Source: Synergistaceae bacterium (GTDB lineage Bacteria > Synergistota > Synergistia > Synergistales > Synergistaceae). Taken from it: a stretch of 64,000 bases of DNA. The notes beneath the pieces are model-generated. The model saw only the letters and a list, made by a program, of their open reading frames with translations. It was not told where the DNA came from and made no database searches. The position numbers were made by a program, and so were the translations under genes. Below are positions 63,377 to 64,000 of this stretch, piece by piece (positions within the stretch are counted from its first letter, which is position 1; each line of letters begins with the position of its first letter). The stretch is taken from the NCBI GenBank assembly GCA_012728235.1, contig JAAYFL010000055.1:62001-126000 (forward strand), given 5' to 3'.

Positions 63377-64000
63377 TTTCCACCTCCAGCACCTGAAGTG
63401 CCTGAGCCACAGCCTCTAAACGTACCGCTCGTGACTTTGGATATTTAAGGTCTTCCACAAATGGGATTTTTTTCATTCCTTTAATATTAACAAAAATTGC
63501 TTTCGGATAACAATCCCCGTAGTTTAAAGAATCAAAAACTTCTTCCAATTCCGCAAAACTATTTCCATTTACGCTATGTACAGTCCATTTATTTTCTAAA
63601 TAAATCTTAGTTTCTTTTTCTTTCTCGCTATCATCAGTCTCTGCTATCTTTATCAATAGAAGTATGAGATTGCCGAGTTTTGCTTGCCCTGCTCTTGCAA
63701 TTTCATCAAAAAAATTCTCCCTAAGATTACTGCCCTTACAGATACAAATCACTCTTGGTTGAGGATAAATTCGGCTTAGCTCTTGTGCTACCGGAGATGC
63801 CATTGATAATATTTGATCACCACAAGCACAAGGGGAATCAACACCCGACACCCTATTTGGCTCAGGTAAAGCCTGTAAAATAGAGCCTAAACGTCTATAA
63901 TGCCACAACTCATCTCTGTTAAAGAAACCTCTGTTTGCCAAAACAGCATACAATGTAGGCACAGCTTCTTCCATCCCCCAAAAAACCCTATCCCTGTCAA
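63363..64000 (-). CDS. Transketolase N-terminal-subunit-like protein with lost TPP motifs, 5' end outside window
   Basis: About 212 codons are visible; the frame is open to the right edge. The alignment frame is clear: DRDRVFWGMEEAVPTLYAVL follows the family's DRDRFxLSKGHAAPALYA, and YRRLGSILQALPEPNRVSGV follows FRQLGSxLxGHPDPxxxPGV. Yet key residues are gone. The His of SKGHA is replaced (FWGMEEA), the GSLGQG loop is DSPCACGD, and the thiamine-diphosphate/Mg site GDGE...N reads ICKGSNLRENF...LLLIKI. Co-transcribed with the C-subunit. Probably an inactive or repurposed partner. The ATG at 63974 is internal to the frame. Confidence 0.7.
   Translation of the reverse strand, partial: DRDRVFWGMEEAVPTLYAVLANRGFFNRDELWHYRRLGSILQALPEPNRVSGVDSPCACGDQILSMASPVAQELSRIYPQPRVICICKGSNLRENFFDEIARAGQAKLGNLILLLIKIAETDDSEKEKETKIYLENKWTVHSVNGNSFAELEEVFDSLNYGDCYPKAIFVNIKGMKKIPFVEDLKYPKSRAVRLEAVAQALQVLEVENEKQ

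Overview
The window is a compact, low-GC (by eye about 35-40%) bacterial chromosome segment. Nearly all protein genes lie on the minus strand in long, tightly packed runs. Several features together suggest a Gram-negative anaerobe of the Synergistota type: a complete bacterial V-type ATPase operon in the order H-I-K-E-C-F-A-B-D, a meso-DAP-type MurE, a tilS-hpt-ftsH block, a transketolase split into two subunits, and a dcw cluster that runs directly into molybdenum-cofactor genes. The phylum assignment is inference from gene content. No 16S rRNA is present.

Layout, left to right. 1-9.0 kb: 3' part of rlmB, uvrA, uvrB, then ftsH, hpt and tilS. 9.2-11.9 kb: tRNA-Gly(TCC), one isolated plus-strand gene for a divergent TaqI/Eco57I-type adenine methyltransferase-like protein, tRNA-Pro(TGG), and a strong bidirectional terminator. 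11.9-20.7 kb: V-ATPase operon with its own promoter; the c-subunit carries the Na+-ligand pattern. 20.8-27.4 kb: addB-addA helicase-nuclease. 27.4-28.6 kb: AT-rich spacer with palindromes, two small plus-strand genes (a 48-aa zinc-ribbon and a TM1266/hydrogenase-regulator-like protein) and tRNA-Ala(CGC). 28.6-53.6 kb: one continuous minus-strand run. Transcription starts at mraZ, which has four phased MraZ boxes, and passes through rsmH, ftsL, ftsI, murE, murF, mraY, murD, ftsW, murG, murC, murB, an ftsQ-position gene, ftsA and ftsZ. It then continues into a radical-SAM gene, a SPOR protein, two moeA-type genes, moaA, moaC, a mogA fusion and an HPt-like protein. 53.7-54.1 kb: RNase P RNA.

54.3-57.0 kb looks like an accessory segment. 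It is bounded by tRNA-Gly(GCC) on the right and by a degenerate copy of the 3' part of that tRNA on the left, in the same orientation. It holds a GC-richer threonine ammonia-lyase gene, a fragment of a MATE transporter and gene-poor DNA. 56.95-57.3 kb: tRNA cluster Val-Asp-Phe-Gly behind a strong promoter. 57.4-64 kb: envelope genes (ftsE, ftsX, EnvC-like M23 protein, S41 protease, YibQ-like deacetylase), preceded by split transketolase genes whose N-terminal subunit has lost the usual thiamine-diphosphate motifs.

Functionally the window combines cell-wall synthesis and division, envelope remodelling, ion-pumping energetics, DNA repair/recombination and Moco synthesis. The most unusual points are the tRNA-bounded ilvA segment, the degenerate transketolase N-subunit, the orphan methyltransferase-like gene with NPTH instead of NPPY, the HPt-like protein without its histidine, and the precisely phased MraZ operator.
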